Shown: positions 9,124 to 17,458, counted from the first letter of the stretch. The stretch is 64,000 bases of DNA from Bacillus sp. 1NLA3E (GCF_000242895.2 NC_021171.1:1646001-1710000), one strand, 5' to 3'. Notes: generated from the letters alone by a model not told the origin. Numbers and translations are program-made.

Positions 9124-10815
9124 ATGTCTTTAGGAATTAAAATGAATGAATGCCAAAAGCGTGAATACCGCCAAAAAGGCTATTGGGGTGACGCTACCTT
9201 GGTTGACTATTGGAACCATTCCGTGTTAAGTGCACCAGAAAAGGTTGCGGTAATTGATCTTCAAAGAACTAGCTACACTTATGCTGAACTTGATGAAGCT
9301 GCTGGAAGAGTTGCAGCTTTTTTAACAAAAGTTGGGGTAGAATCAGGTGACTTTGTATCTTTTCAAATTCCTAATTGGTCTGAATTTATGGTCATCTATG
9401 TGGCGTGCTTGAAAGTAGGTGCAGTTGTAAACCCTATTCTTCCAGGTTTACGTGAAGTGGAATTATCGTATATTCTAAATAAATGTGAATCCAAAGTATT
9501 GTTTATCCCTTCAACATATAGAAAGTTTGACTACCCTGCTATGCTTCGTGACTTGGCTCCAAAAATCGATAGTTTGAAGGAAGTAGTTGTAGTTGAAAAA
9601 ACAGAGACGCTGAACAAATGGACTACTTTGAATAAGGTGTTGCGTGACTATTCTCCTTTGACAGGAAATAGTGTGCGTAGTGCTGATGATGTTGCAGCCG
9701 TTCTGTTTACCTCTGGGACAGAGGGCTTTTCCAAGGGTGTAATGTTAACCCATAATAACATAATTGCAAGTGAAAGGGCTCTCACTACAACATTCAATCT
9801 TTCCTATCTCGATACGATCTTAATGCCATCACCATTGGCACACGCCTCTGGTTTTCATCATGGTGTGACCATATCGTTTCTGATAGGGGCTAAATGTGTC
9901 CTCCAAGATATTTACAGCCCAGAAAATAGTCTTCTGCTTATTGAGCGTGAAAAATGTACGTGCGGGAATGCTAGCACACCATTAGTCTATGATATTCTGC
10001 GTGCTCTAGAAAAACGAAAATATGATATTTCATCATTGCGCTTCTTTTTGTGTGGAGGGTCCCCGGTACCTAGACATATGGTTAAACAATCGTTTGAAGC
10101 AGGTTTTAAAGTAATGGGTATTTATGGCTCAACCGAGAGCGTACCGCATACCGCGTGTTCCCCCGATGACTCACACGAAAGAATCATTAATACAGATGGG
10201 AAAGCATTACCTAATGTGTCAATAAAGGTCGTTGATGAATTGCACCGAGAGGTCCCTTCGGGGGTTCAGGGCGAGGAAGCATCACGTGGACCAAATGTGT
10301 TTGTGGGTTACCTTAAGGAACCAGAATTGACTGCACGCGTTCTAGATGATGAAGGTTGGTACTACAGTGGGGATCTTTGTACGATGGATGATGATGGGTA
10401 TATTCGGATTAACGGAAGAAAGAAGGATATTATCATTCGTGGTGGGGAAAATATTAGCAGCTGTGAAATCGAGGATATATTACTCCATCATCCTAACGTC
10501 CGAGAGGTAGCGGTAGTGGGGATGCCTGACCAAAGGTTGGGTGAGAGAGCATGTGCTTATGTAGTACTAAATCATGCAGAAAAAGGGTTAACATTATCCG
10601 AAGTGAAAGTTTTCTTTGAGGAAATGAATGTGGCCAAATATAAATATCCCGAACGAATCGAAATTGTAGATTTTCTTCCAAGAAATGAGTCTTGCAAAAT
10701 AAAAAAATATTTGTTGCGTGAGGATATTAAAAAAAAGATGAGATTAGTTCCCAAACTGAATGAAGTGCTATTAAATAATAGTGGCAGGTTTCATAAAATC
10801 AGTCTGAAACTATAA
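9124..10815 (+). CDS. CaiC-like acyl-CoA synthetase (AMP-forming)
   Basis: An adenylate-forming CoA ligase of 563 residues that activates a carboxylic acid with ATP and CoA. The phosphate-binding loop is FTSGTEGFSKGVMLTHNN near residues 195-212 (Glu and Ser replace the usual Thr and Pro), followed by YGSTESVPHT, WYYSGDL, GRKKDIIIRGGENIS and a C-terminal Lys in SCKIKKYLLRED. ATG 9124 is preceded by GGGAGGT; an upstream ATG at 9103 lies before this ribosome site and is rejected. It probably primes the CoA cycle that the CoA-transferase at 2822 then maintains. The acid is unknown; the gene stands apart from the fix operon. Confidence 0.88.
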   Translation: MSLGIKMNECQKREYRQKGYWGDATLVDYWNHSVLSAPEKVAVIDLQRTSYTYAELDEAAGRVAAFLTKVGVESGDFVSFQIPNWSEFMVIYVACLKVGAVVNPILPGLREVELSYILNKCESKVLFIPSTYRKFDYPAMLRDLAPKIDSLKEVVVVEKTETLNKWTTLNKVLRDYSPLTGNSVRSADDVAAVLFTSGTEGFSKGVMLTHNNIIASERALTTTFNLSYLDTILMPSPLAHASGFHHGVTISFLIGAKCVLQDIYSPENSLLLIEREKCTCGNASTPLVYDILRALEKRKYDISSLRFFLCGGSPVPRHMVKQSFEAGFKVMGIYGSTESVPHTACSPDDSHERIINTDGKALPNVSIKVVDELHREVPSGVQGEEASRGPNVFVGYLKEPELTARVLDDEGWYYSGDLCTMDDDGYIRINGRKKDIIIRGGENISSCEIEDILLHHPNVREVAVVGMPDQRLGERACAYVVLNHAEKGLTLSEVKVFFEEMNVAKYKYPERIEIVDFLPRNESCKIKKYLLREDIKKKMRLVPKLNEVLLNNSGRFHKISLKL

Positions 10816-11218
10816 TTCCTAAAATGAATATTACTAATGGATTGAAGTAAAGGAAGAAAACAATATATTTTTTTGAAGCTGATTACTTAAAAAGGGAAAA
10901 ATGATATAAGAAATACCAAAAGAGAAACATAGAAATTAATAATTGGGACCAGTTTTTTATCCCAGTTATCGTCTTCTTGTGTGGAATTGGAAGAATATAT
11001 AGAATCATCTTTAGTACTTTCTATATTAATATAAAAAGACATGGGAAGTTGTGCATTAAACACCTAAAAGCTATGAATTTTTTTGCAGGGAAATAATAAC
11101 AGATTTTGTGAAAATAATCACAAAACGGACACATTTAGACTTTTGCAGCTCTTCTTTATAAATCTTGTATTTTTCTGTCTTAAGATTAAGAAAATTCAAA
11201 TTTTAGAGGGGGAAAATC
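10816..11218. other. Intergenic regulatory region before the second transporter
   Basis: No gene is seen. It contains a weak hairpin (AATTGGGA/TCCCAGTT, about 10940-10968) that may end the ligase transcript, and the FNR/Rex-like palindrome at 11104-11125. Confidence 0.5.
11104..11125. promoter_or_regulatory. FNR/CRP- or Rex-like palindromic operator
   Basis: TTTTGTGA (11104-11111), six bases, TCACAAAA (11118-11125). The core TGTGA-N6-TCACA is the FNR/CRP half-site arrangement; it also fits the Rex pattern TTGTGAA-N4-TTCACAA with one mismatch. It lies about 95 bases upstream of the transporter start, suggesting oxygen or redox control. Which protein binds is inference. Confidence 0.55.
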
Positions 11219-12553
11219 ATGAAGCCCATAGTTGGCAATAAACGATGGGGAATCGTCTTGCTTCTGTCACTATGCTACACAGTCTTATATATGGATAGAT
11301 CTAATATGTCAATGGCTGGCCCGTCATTAATGAAACACTATAACTGGAGCGCAACTGAGTTTGGTTTGGCTTCAACAGCATTTTTTATAGGGTATGCCAT
11401 TACTCAGATCCCTGGTGGTCGATTAGCCGACCGATTTGGGGGCGGAAAAGTTGTTTTAACCGGAGCTTTGGTATGGTCGGTGTTTGTTTTTATTACTCCT
11501 TTTGGATCAACGATGACTTTGATGATAATCATCCGTGCGCTTATGGGTCTTGGTGAAGGGATTTCATTGCCAGCTATTCATTCCATATTAGCGAAATGGA
11601 TACCAAAAGATAAAATTGGAAAAGCCACTGGATTCGTTCAAGTGGGAGTACCATTTGGAATTGCCATCACAATGCCTATTGCTACTTGGATTATTCAAAA
11701 ATGGGGCTGGGAAATGGTATTCCATACTTTTGCCTTTCTTGGTCCTGTGTGGTGTTTGATTTGGTGGAAGTTTGGCAAGGATAAGCCTGAGCTGCATCCA
11801 AAGATAAGCAAGCAAGAATTAGATTATATCCAGGCAAATCAAGGTTCTGTTCTTGAAATAGGTGAAGAGAAACTTTTAACAAAAAAAGAGATTCTGTCAA
11901 ATAGTTCTGTGTGGTTATGTGCAATTTCATATTTTTGTGCTAACTATCTCTTTTTCTTGTTTATGACATGGCTGCCTACTTACTTTGTAAATGGTCGTGG
12001 AATCAATCTCAATCATAGTGCAATATATTCCATGATGCCCTATCTTGTAGCTATCTTCACCTATCCAATTGGAGGTTTTTTAGCAGATAGTGCTGCGAAA
12101 AAGTTTGGACATAATATGGGGAGAAAACTGTTTCCAATCATTGGGTTACTTGTTGCGGGAGCCTTTTTGATACTTGGATCTAGGGCGACAAGTGTAGTGG
12201 CTGCTGTAACATTAATTTCAGCATCCAATGGTTTTTTAACCCTTACAATGGGTAGCTTTTTTTCAATGCCAATGGTTTTTTCCCAAAAAAATGCGGGGAT
12301 GATTACCGGGGTATTTACAACTTTAGGTACATTTGCGGGAATACTTGCCCCACTCATCACAGGGCTAATTATCGATCTTTCCGGAAAATATGACTATGCT
12401 TTGTATGTCGGTGGGATTGTAGCTATGGTTGGAGCTATTCTACTATTAACGGTATGTAAGGTTAAACCGATTGAAAATAAACTTAGCAATCAGGGCAGTC
12501 ATTCGACCCTATTTAAAGATCCAAATGAATTTGGAAGTACTGATATAATTTGA
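11219..12553 (+). CDS. MFS transporter, ACS type (paralogue of the carrier at 1410)
   Basis: A 444-residue, 12-helix ACS-family carrier. It is clearly paralogous to the protein at 1410: VGNKRWGIVLLLSLCYTVLY, STAFFIGYAIT, the loop signature GRLADRFGGGKV, LGPVWCLIWWKFGKDKPELH and the late helices align by eye. The ribosome site AGAGGGGGA precedes ATG 11219. Unlike its paralogue it has a separate upstream region with an FNR/Rex-like palindrome. It may import a related substrate or exchange substrate for product, like the antiport in carnitine reduction; this is inference. The C-terminal 30 residues are polar and extend beyond the paralogue. Confidence 0.85.
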   Translation: MKPIVGNKRWGIVLLLSLCYTVLYMDRSNMSMAGPSLMKHYNWSATEFGLASTAFFIGYAITQIPGGRLADRFGGGKVVLTGALVWSVFVFITPFGSTMTLMIIIRALMGLGEGISLPAIHSILAKWIPKDKIGKATGFVQVGVPFGIAITMPIATWIIQKWGWEMVFHTFAFLGPVWCLIWWKFGKDKPELHPKISKQELDYIQANQGSVLEIGEEKLLTKKEILSNSSVWLCAISYFCANYLFFLFMTWLPTYFVNGRGINLNHSAIYSMMPYLVAIFTYPIGGFLADSAAKKFGHNMGRKLFPIIGLLVAGAFLILGSRATSVVAAVTLISASNGFLTLTMGSFFSMPMVFSQKNAGMITGVFTTLGTFAGILAPLITGLIIDLSGKYDYALYVGGIVAMVGAILLLTVCKVKPIENKLSNQGSHSTLFKDPNEFGSTDII

Positions 12554-12580
12554 AATCGGTCTTAAAAGTGTGAGATTAGA

Positions 12581-12620
12581 AAATAAAAAACAAGGTAGAC
12601 ATAAAACTATCGCTACCTTG
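12581..12620 (-). terminator. Hairpin terminator for the minus-strand membrane gene
   Basis: Arms CAAGGTAG (12591-12598) and CTACCTTG (12613-12620); an A-rich run to the left gives the T-run on the minus strand. It could also serve the convergent transporter gene. Confidence 0.5.
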
Positions 12621-12739
12621 CTAAATACAATTGCATTTTTTCTTCTTAAGCTGACAAGTAGTGGCGCTATTTGTTGGCTTTTTAATTGTTATTGCCCTTG
12701 GTCTTTGGTGATATTTCAGGCTGCCCACTTGGAGAATCT

Positions 12740-13327
12740 TTATGTGATCTGTTTTTTTAGTTTAATTTTTGTCCGTACTCCTGCCCATCCAGCGATAATC
12801 AGACCACCAACTGTATCTGCAATCAAATCCGTCATCGTGTCTTTATTTCCACCACCTTGGAGCGTCATGTTCAATAATTCATCCGAGCTAAATTCATAAA
12901 TCTCCCATAAGACGCCTCCTAGGGCGGCGAATGAAACAGTGAAGAGGAAGATAATCCATGGTGAAATTTCTTTACTGGCTTCTCTATGTACAAGGCGTTC
13001 ATACAAAGCGATCCCTGCAAAAGCCAGAATGGCCCCACTGATTAAATGGAGGAAGGTGTCCCACCAGCCATTTCTATACCATCCTAAAATCGATCCCATG
13101 TATTGTGAACCAAATAAGAAAATTAAATATGAAAAGATTAGTGGGAGATTAAATTTGAGTTTGGTAAACAAGGCTAAAAGCAGAGGGATCGCACCGCAGC
13201 CAACACCCCCAACTGCAACAATAGCTTTAAATGATTCTCCATTTAAATAGTAATAAACAGCTACAGCCCCCATAAAAAATATATACAACAAACAAAGCAC
13301 AATCACTAATTTTCGATTCCGATTCAT
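12740..13327 (-). CDS. Multi-spanning membrane protein (DUF2238/YjdF-like)
   Basis: About 195 residues with roughly six hydrophobic segments. A conserved-looking acidic/aromatic core, WYRNGWWDTFLHLISGAILA followed by WEIYEFSSDE and DTMTDLIADTVGG, resembles the YjdF/DUF2238 family of inner-membrane proteins, whose function is not established. I chose ATG 13327, which has GGTGG eight bases upstream, over an in-frame GTG at 13339. It is the only minus-strand gene inside the acyl-CoA cluster and may be unrelated to it. Confidence 0.75.
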   Translation of the reverse strand: MNRNRKLVIVLCLLYIFFMGAVAVYYYLNGESFKAIVAVGGVGCGAIPLLLALFTKLKFNLPLIFSYLIFLFGSQYMGSILGWYRNGWWDTFLHLISGAILAFAGIALYERLVHREASKEISPWIIFLFTVSFAALGGVLWEIYEFSSDELLNMTLQGGGNKDTMTDLIADTVGGLIIAGWAGVRTKIKLKKQIT

Positions 13328-13649
13328 ATTAAGCACCACCGAATCTGTCTATTTTGCGTAAATGAAAAATACCACGATTAGAAGAACGACAACCATACCT
13401 TACTTATACCCCAATTAAAGGAAAAAAATTATAAGATTTCCTGCTTTATAGATATCTTTTCACAAAATAAGACGACCACTTGACACTGAAAAATGGACCA
13501 TATTTGCTATATAAAAAAGGAATTCATTCGCACTTTCTATCAATAATGGATAAAGGTGGAGTATTACGAATTAGTATTGGGACAATGGAATTGTTATGAT
13601 TTAATCGTACAGTTGGTACATAAGTTTTAACACAAATAAGGAGGAGAAT
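13328..13649. other. Intergenic gap before the second acyl-CoA dehydrogenase
   Basis: A 322-base divergent region. A TTGACA lies at about 13482 but no -10 hexamer sits at normal spacing, so no promoter is called. No gene or strong repeat is seen. Confidence 0.4.
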
Positions 13650-14852
13650 ATGAGTACTTTAACCCAAGTAAGCAAATTAACGCAAGAACAATTTGAAGCT
13701 TATAAGAAGCAGATTCGTACATTGGTCGAGGGCCGCTATGATGAGATGCAAAAAGACATCGAGGTTACCAATAAGTTCCCTCAAGAGTTCTATGATACAA
13801 ACATTAAAAATGACCTTTATCGCTGTTCCCTTCCAGCACAATACGGCGGATGGGATCTTACTGAGTCGCAGATCTTAGAGATTCAGGAAGAATTTAGCCG
13901 CGGCCCTGGTGGAATGCGTATGCATTTACACTATGCAATGGATTTGAACTGGCGCCCATTGTTTGACTACGGTACTGAAGAGCTTAAAGCAGAGTTAATG
14001 CCTTTATTCCAAGATAAAACAATTTTCACCAACTGGGCTGTCACCGAGGAAAAAGGCGGCACTGGTATGGATATCCAAACAACGGCTGTAAAAGACGGAG
14101 ATGATTACATCATTAACGGGGAGAAGTTCTTAATCTCTCATACTGACTGCAGCAATTATTCTTATATTACTTGTGTTACTGATCCTAATGGTGATAAAGA
14201 CCACCGTCTTTCCACTTTCATGGTTTCTGCAGACACTCCAGGATACGAACTTACTCCTATGCCTCACATGATGGGAGCACGTGGTTCAGGTCATACCGGC
14301 TTAAAGTTTACTAATATGAGAGTTAACAAGAGATTTTTATTGGGCGAATTAGGCCAAGGTCTTGAAATTGCAATTCATTCTCTATCTGTTTCCCGTGTTC
14401 ATATCGCAGCCAGCAATCTAGGTATGGCTCAACGGATGCTAGAGATTACGCTTAAGCGTGCGCATGATCGTGTTACTTTTGGCAAACCAATCATTGATCG
14501 TCAGGCTATCAGAATGAAGATTGCCGACATGTCTACTTATACTCATGCTCTTCGTACCATGGTTCGTGACTTTGCCAAGGATTACGAAAAGGATCCTGAG
14601 GGAGAATACATTGAAGAAAAGGCAGCTATGTGTAAATTGTTCAGTATCCATGTCACTAAATTAGTCAGTGATGAGATGCTGGAAATTTTCGGTGGAATTG
14701 GGTACTTCGAAGACTGCGAATATGGTCCTGTTGAACGCCTATACCGCGATGCTCGCGCAATGTGGTTAGAGGAAGGTACTCCTACTGTACAACGAATCAC
14801 CATTTCTCGCCAAACTATCAAACACGGTGGCGTCTTAAAGTACGAAAACTAA
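13650..14852 (+). CDS. Acyl-CoA dehydrogenase family protein (second in the cluster)
   Basis: A 400-residue acyl-CoA dehydrogenase, clearly divergent from the one at 5784. It keeps WAVTEEKGGTGMDIQTTAV, a RVTFGKPIIDRQAIRMKIAD segment, EIFGGIGYFED and LEEGTPTVQR, with the catalytic glutamate near residue 374. The substrate-pocket regions differ (YAMDLNWRPLFDYG near residues 95-108). The ribosome site AAGGAGGAG precedes ATG 13650. More codons end in C or G than in neighbouring genes. It is followed by a terminator, so it forms a separate unit. It may act on a product of the first dehydrogenase or on a different acyl-CoA; FixAB could serve both. Confidence 0.88.
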   Translation: MSTLTQVSKLTQEQFEAYKKQIRTLVEGRYDEMQKDIEVTNKFPQEFYDTNIKNDLYRCSLPAQYGGWDLTESQILEIQEEFSRGPGGMRMHLHYAMDLNWRPLFDYGTEELKAELMPLFQDKTIFTNWAVTEEKGGTGMDIQTTAVKDGDDYIINGEKFLISHTDCSNYSYITCVTDPNGDKDHRLSTFMVSADTPGYELTPMPHMMGARGSGHTGLKFTNMRVNKRFLLGELGQGLEIAIHSLSVSRVHIAASNLGMAQRMLEITLKRAHDRVTFGKPIIDRQAIRMKIADMSTYTHALRTMVRDFAKDYEKDPEGEYIEEKAAMCKLFSIHVTKLVSDEMLEIFGGIGYFEDCEYGPVERLYRDARAMWLEEGTPTVQRITISRQTIKHGGVLKYEN

Positions 14853-14879
14853 TCCGAAGAAATTCTTTGGACCGCAAGA

Positions 14880-14916
14880 GGGGTGTCGGCATTATGACCG
14901 ATGCCCCCCTTTTTTT
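14880..14916 (+). terminator. Intrinsic terminator after the second acyl-CoA dehydrogenase
   Basis: GC-rich stem GGGGTGTCGG (14880-14889) against CCGATGCCCC (14898-14907) with G-T pairs, then a T-run at 14910-14916. Confidence 0.75.
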
Positions 14917-15107
14917 AAAAAAAGGGATCGTAGGGAAGTTCCCGAAAACCGATTGAAGGTATTCTGTGTAAAGGTCAAAGGTCACGTGGCACTCGGCTAC
15001 TGAAGGATCTGAAAAAGCGAATGAAAAATGCCCCTCATCAGAGAAGGGTGCAACGAGCTATTCATGGCATAAGCAAAGGTTTCAGAATATACTGGGAGGG
15101 CTGAAAA

Positions 15108-15632
15108 ATGGTAGAAAAGGAATTTGGGCCACTAAGAAGCAGGGCGGCCAGAAAACCCTGGCCGGAATGTCCTGATATCGTAATCTACCGCTGTAGTCAT
15201 TGCGACAGACTGTACCAAGCTTTGAGCTACGATGTGCCAACTCAAAATCCTGCCTGTTGCGACGCGGCTATGGAAGAACTTAAGCCGCTACAACTGGGGG
15301 ATGTCTCGCCCGAGATTAATGTGGATTACCAGATCGTTGGCGGCCACAACCAGAATGCAGTACAGGTATTCTGGGAAACGAAACAGCCGGAGGACAATCC
15401 AGAGTGGGTTTTACTTAAGACCTTCACCGGGAGTTATATCAAGTATGTCTCTTCAAAGAAGCGGCCGCCTATGGTATTCCCTTTGTCCGACGAGGACGCC
15501 TATGTGTATTGCGATGAAGACCCATGTTTACAGTGTGTCTTTCGTTGCAAGCGAGGTTTTATCATCTATGTATATTTCAAAACAATGGGGCTGTTGGAGG
15601 TTCCCTTGGAAAAGATGTCGGCCAATTATTAA
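15108..15632 (+). CDS. Desulfoferrodoxin-like metalloprotein with altered second metal site
   Basis: A 174-residue protein laid out like two-domain desulfoferrodoxin. An N-terminal CxxC...CC site (Cys29, Cys32, Cys50, Cys51) is followed by a beta-rich domain with EINVDYQIVGGHNQNAVQV. In true superoxide reductases the second domain has a Cys-Asn-x-His ending and four histidines; here that end carries Cys135, 140, 143 and 147 (CDEDPCLQCVFRC) and His80 is the only histidine in the stretch. The second site may therefore bind another metal or an Fe-S centre. The ribosome site GGGAGG precedes ATG 15108. It closes the acyl-CoA cluster and is a candidate redox partner, but homology is judged by eye. 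Confidence 0.6.
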   Translation: MVEKEFGPLRSRAARKPWPECPDIVIYRCSHCDRLYQALSYDVPTQNPACCDAAMEELKPLQLGDVSPEINVDYQIVGGHNQNAVQVFWETKQPEDNPEWVLLKTFTGSYIKYVSSKKRPPMVFPLSDEDAYVYCDEDPCLQCVFRCKRGFIIYVYFKTMGLLEVPLEKMSANY

Positions 15633-15721
15633 CCTATTTTTATCTAGAAGATGGATAAGATCTGCTTGGAAAAAATAAAGATAAAATTCATTGCATTTTG
15701 ATTTTTTTCAAACAATCGGAA

Positions 15722-15757
15722 AACCCATTGCTTAAACGAGCCATGGGTTATTTATTT
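15722..15757 (+). terminator. Intrinsic terminator after the desulfoferrodoxin-like gene
   Basis: AACCCAT (15722-15728) pairs with ATGGGTT (15743-15749), followed by ATTTATTTT. Confidence 0.6.
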
Positions 15758-15759
15758 TA

Positions 15760-15818
15760 GGCTGTGTTAAAGCACAGTGTTGATTGGAGCGGAAATCACC
15801 ATTCTAGTTAACAGAGCC
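15760..15818. repeat. Short (59-bp) remnant of the dispersed palindromic element
   Basis: Bounded by GGCTGTGTTAA (15760-15770) and TTAACAGAGCC (15808-15818), with TTGATTGGAGCGGAAATCA inside. These are the edges of the roughly 165-bp element seen at 21474 and elsewhere, with the GC-rich core missing. Confidence 0.75.
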
Positions 15819-15834
15819 ATATTTTAAAATATGG
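15817..15834. repeat. 18-bp perfect AT-rich palindrome
   Basis: CCATATTTTAAAATATGG is a perfect palindrome that overlaps the end of the preceding element and lies about 90 bases upstream of the YitT-like gene. It may be an operator or a small hairpin. Confidence 0.5.
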
Positions 15835-15870
15835 AAGTAGTCCTTGTTAAACTCATAAGGTTGAGTATTT

Positions 15871-15879
15871 TGGTATAAT
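15871..15879 (+). promoter_or_regulatory. Extended -10 promoter for the YitT-like gene
   Basis: TGGTATAAT matches the TGnTATAAT extended -10 consensus. No good -35 is seen at 17 bases, which extended -10 promoters tolerate. It lies 44 bases before the start codon. Confidence 0.6.
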
Positions 15880-15922
15880 TAAATGGTATCAATCAAAATA
15901 TTCTATTGAAAGGTGTGGTCTA

Positions 15923-16807
15923 GTGACAGAATTGGCAATCGGAAAAATCCAACACCGCAAACTTACTCTTAGGAAAAAAATTATTCGAACAATCGCCATT
16001 ACTATTGGTTCAATCCTTATGGCTACTGGACTAGAAATATTTTTAGTTCCAAACCATGTTATTGATGGAGGAATAACAGGTATCTCTATCATGCTTGCAC
16101 ACATAACTGGTTTGGAACTAGGAGTCTTTCTATTCGTGTTAAACCTACCGTTTGTTTATATTGGTTTCAAACAGATGGGAAAAACCTTCGCCATTTCTAC
16201 AGTATATGGAATTATTATACTTTCCATTTTCACCTCACTATTTCATCCTATTCCTGCTTTTACTGATGATATTTTACTGGCGACCGTGTTTGGGGGCATC
16301 ATTCTTGGAATAGGCGTTGGAATCGTCATCCGAAATGGAGGAGCTTTGGATGGTACGGAGATCCTATCTATCCTTATTAACAAACGGGTTCCATTCTCAG
16401 TTGGTGAAATTATCATGTTCATCAATCTGTTTATTTTAGGGGCAGCAGGGTTTGTATTTAGTTGGGATCGGGCCATGTATTCGCTACTAGCGTATATTAT
16501 AGCTGCAAAAGCAATTGATACCGTCGTTGCTGGACTAGAAGAATCGAAATCTGTCTGGATTATTAGTGATGAGGCAGAGAAAATTGGCGAAGTGGTAAAT
16601 GCACGTTTAGGCCGAGGTGTAACTTTTCTTCGGGGAGAAGGGGCCTTTACTGGAGACGATAAAAAGGTCATATTTGCTATCATTACAAGGCTGGAGGAAT
16701 CCAAGCTTAAATCAATAGTAGCAGATATTGATCCTTCCGCATTTTTAGCGATAGCCGATATAACAGAAGTTCGAGGTGGGCGCTTTAAAAAGAGGGACAT
16801 CCACTAA
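15923..16807 (+). CDS. YitT-family membrane protein (DUF2179)
   Basis: A 294-residue protein of the YitT/YpjC family: five or six membrane segments up to about residue 200, then a soluble DUF2179 domain (WIISDEAEKIGEVVNARLGR...VTFLRGEGAFTG). The conserved segments GLEIFLVPNHVIDGGITGIS and RNGGALDGTEILSIL are present. GTG 15923 has AAGGTG upstream. The family is widespread in Bacillus, with no firmly established activity. It is a single-gene unit between an extended -10 promoter and a hairpin terminator. Confidence 0.88.
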   Translation: MTELAIGKIQHRKLTLRKKIIRTIAITIGSILMATGLEIFLVPNHVIDGGITGISIMLAHITGLELGVFLFVLNLPFVYIGFKQMGKTFAISTVYGIIILSIFTSLFHPIPAFTDDILLATVFGGIILGIGVGIVIRNGGALDGTEILSILINKRVPFSVGEIIMFINLFILGAAGFVFSWDRAMYSLLAYIIAAKAIDTVVAGLEESKSVWIISDEAEKIGEVVNARLGRGVTFLRGEGAFTGDDKKVIFAIITRLEESKLKSIVADIDPSAFLAIADITEVRGGRFKKRDIH

Positions 16808-16823
16808 TTCCAGAATAAAAAAG

Positions 16824-16850
16824 GATCTGCCAATAATAGGCAGATCTCTT
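16824..16850. terminator. Bidirectional hairpin terminator
   Basis: GATCTGCC (16824-16831) and GGCAGATC (16839-16846) are a perfect 8-bp stem with a 7-base loop, between converging genes; A-run on the left side and CTT on the right. Confidence 0.65.
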
Positions 16851-16915
16851 AACATGTTTGTAGTTGAACATAATAAATACCACTGAAACTAGAACAAACC
16901 CGATACCTACTAGGA

Positions 16916-17371
16916 TTAAAGAAGTGATTTAAAAGAATTTCTAATCACATCGCCACGACTAATGATACCAACCAAAACCCCGTTTCGTTCTACAGGAACC
17001 TTTTTGATCTGTTTCTTTCCTAAAACAGCAGCAATGATTTCAATTTCTTCATCCCAAGAAACTTTAATAACATTCCTTTTGGCAATTTCTAGAACATTTA
17101 AATCTAGCAATCTTTTTTCTCTTTCCTCAAATTCTTCATTATCCCCCTTTACTACAAACGCATAGTAGAAATTATCAACGAAATAATCCTTATGCTTACC
17201 GATATATCTCAGGATATCCCCATCACTTACAAAAGCAACGATTTCATTACGGTCGTTTACCACTGGAAGACCACTGATTTGGAATTCAATGAATTTTTCA
17301 ATTACTGAACGTACAGTATCGTATTCTTTCACTTTTTTCACTTTGCTAACCATAAATTCCTGAGCTTGCAT
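16916..17371 (-). CDS. Tandem CBS-domain protein
   Basis: A 151-residue protein made only of two CBS domains, a module that binds adenine nucleotides and senses energy state. The first (FMVSKVKKVKEYDTVRSVIE ... VVNDRNEIVAFVSDGDILR) covers residues 7-55 and the second (EIAKRNVIKVSWDEEIEIIA ... VLVGIISRGDVIR) about 98-145. ATG 17371 is chosen for its TTAGGAG ribosome site seven bases upstream; upstream in-frame codons have none. Similar stand-alone CBS proteins in Bacillus are of unknown target. Confidence 0.88.
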   Translation of the reverse strand: MQAQEFMVSKVKKVKEYDTVRSVIEKFIEFQISGLPVVNDRNEIVAFVSDGDILRYIGKHKDYFVDNFYYAFVVKGDNEEFEEREKRLLDLNVLEIAKRNVIKVSWDEEIEIIAAVLGKKQIKKVPVERNGVLVGIISRGDVIRNSFKSLL

Positions 17372-17458
17372 TATCATTCTCCTAACGGAAATTACTAACA
17401 GTTCTGAAAAAACTACCATTCTGCATATGATTGTATTATACAACTATTTTATGCAGGC

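Noticed and set aside
1410-10815. Confident naming as a carnitine pathway
   Set aside because: The CaiB, CaiC and Fix similarities are real, but CaiD and a BCCT-type CaiT are missing, so gene symbols cai were not assigned.
12570-13250. Two plus-strand frames of about 105 codons
   Set aside because: Antisense to the minus-strand membrane protein, which has a coherent membrane topology and family-like motifs.
14980-15010. Sigma-54 promoter
   Set aside because: TGGCAC is present at about 14988 but the TTGC element at the right spacing is absent.
16243-16800. 185-codon minus-strand frame
   Set aside because: Mirror of the YitT-like gene; no ribosome site or family resemblance.
16851-16915. Hydrophobic minus-strand peptide after the CBS gene
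   Set aside because: The frame LILVGIGFVLVSVVFIMFNY looks like a membrane helix but is preceded by a stop and lacks a start codon; at most a gene remnant.
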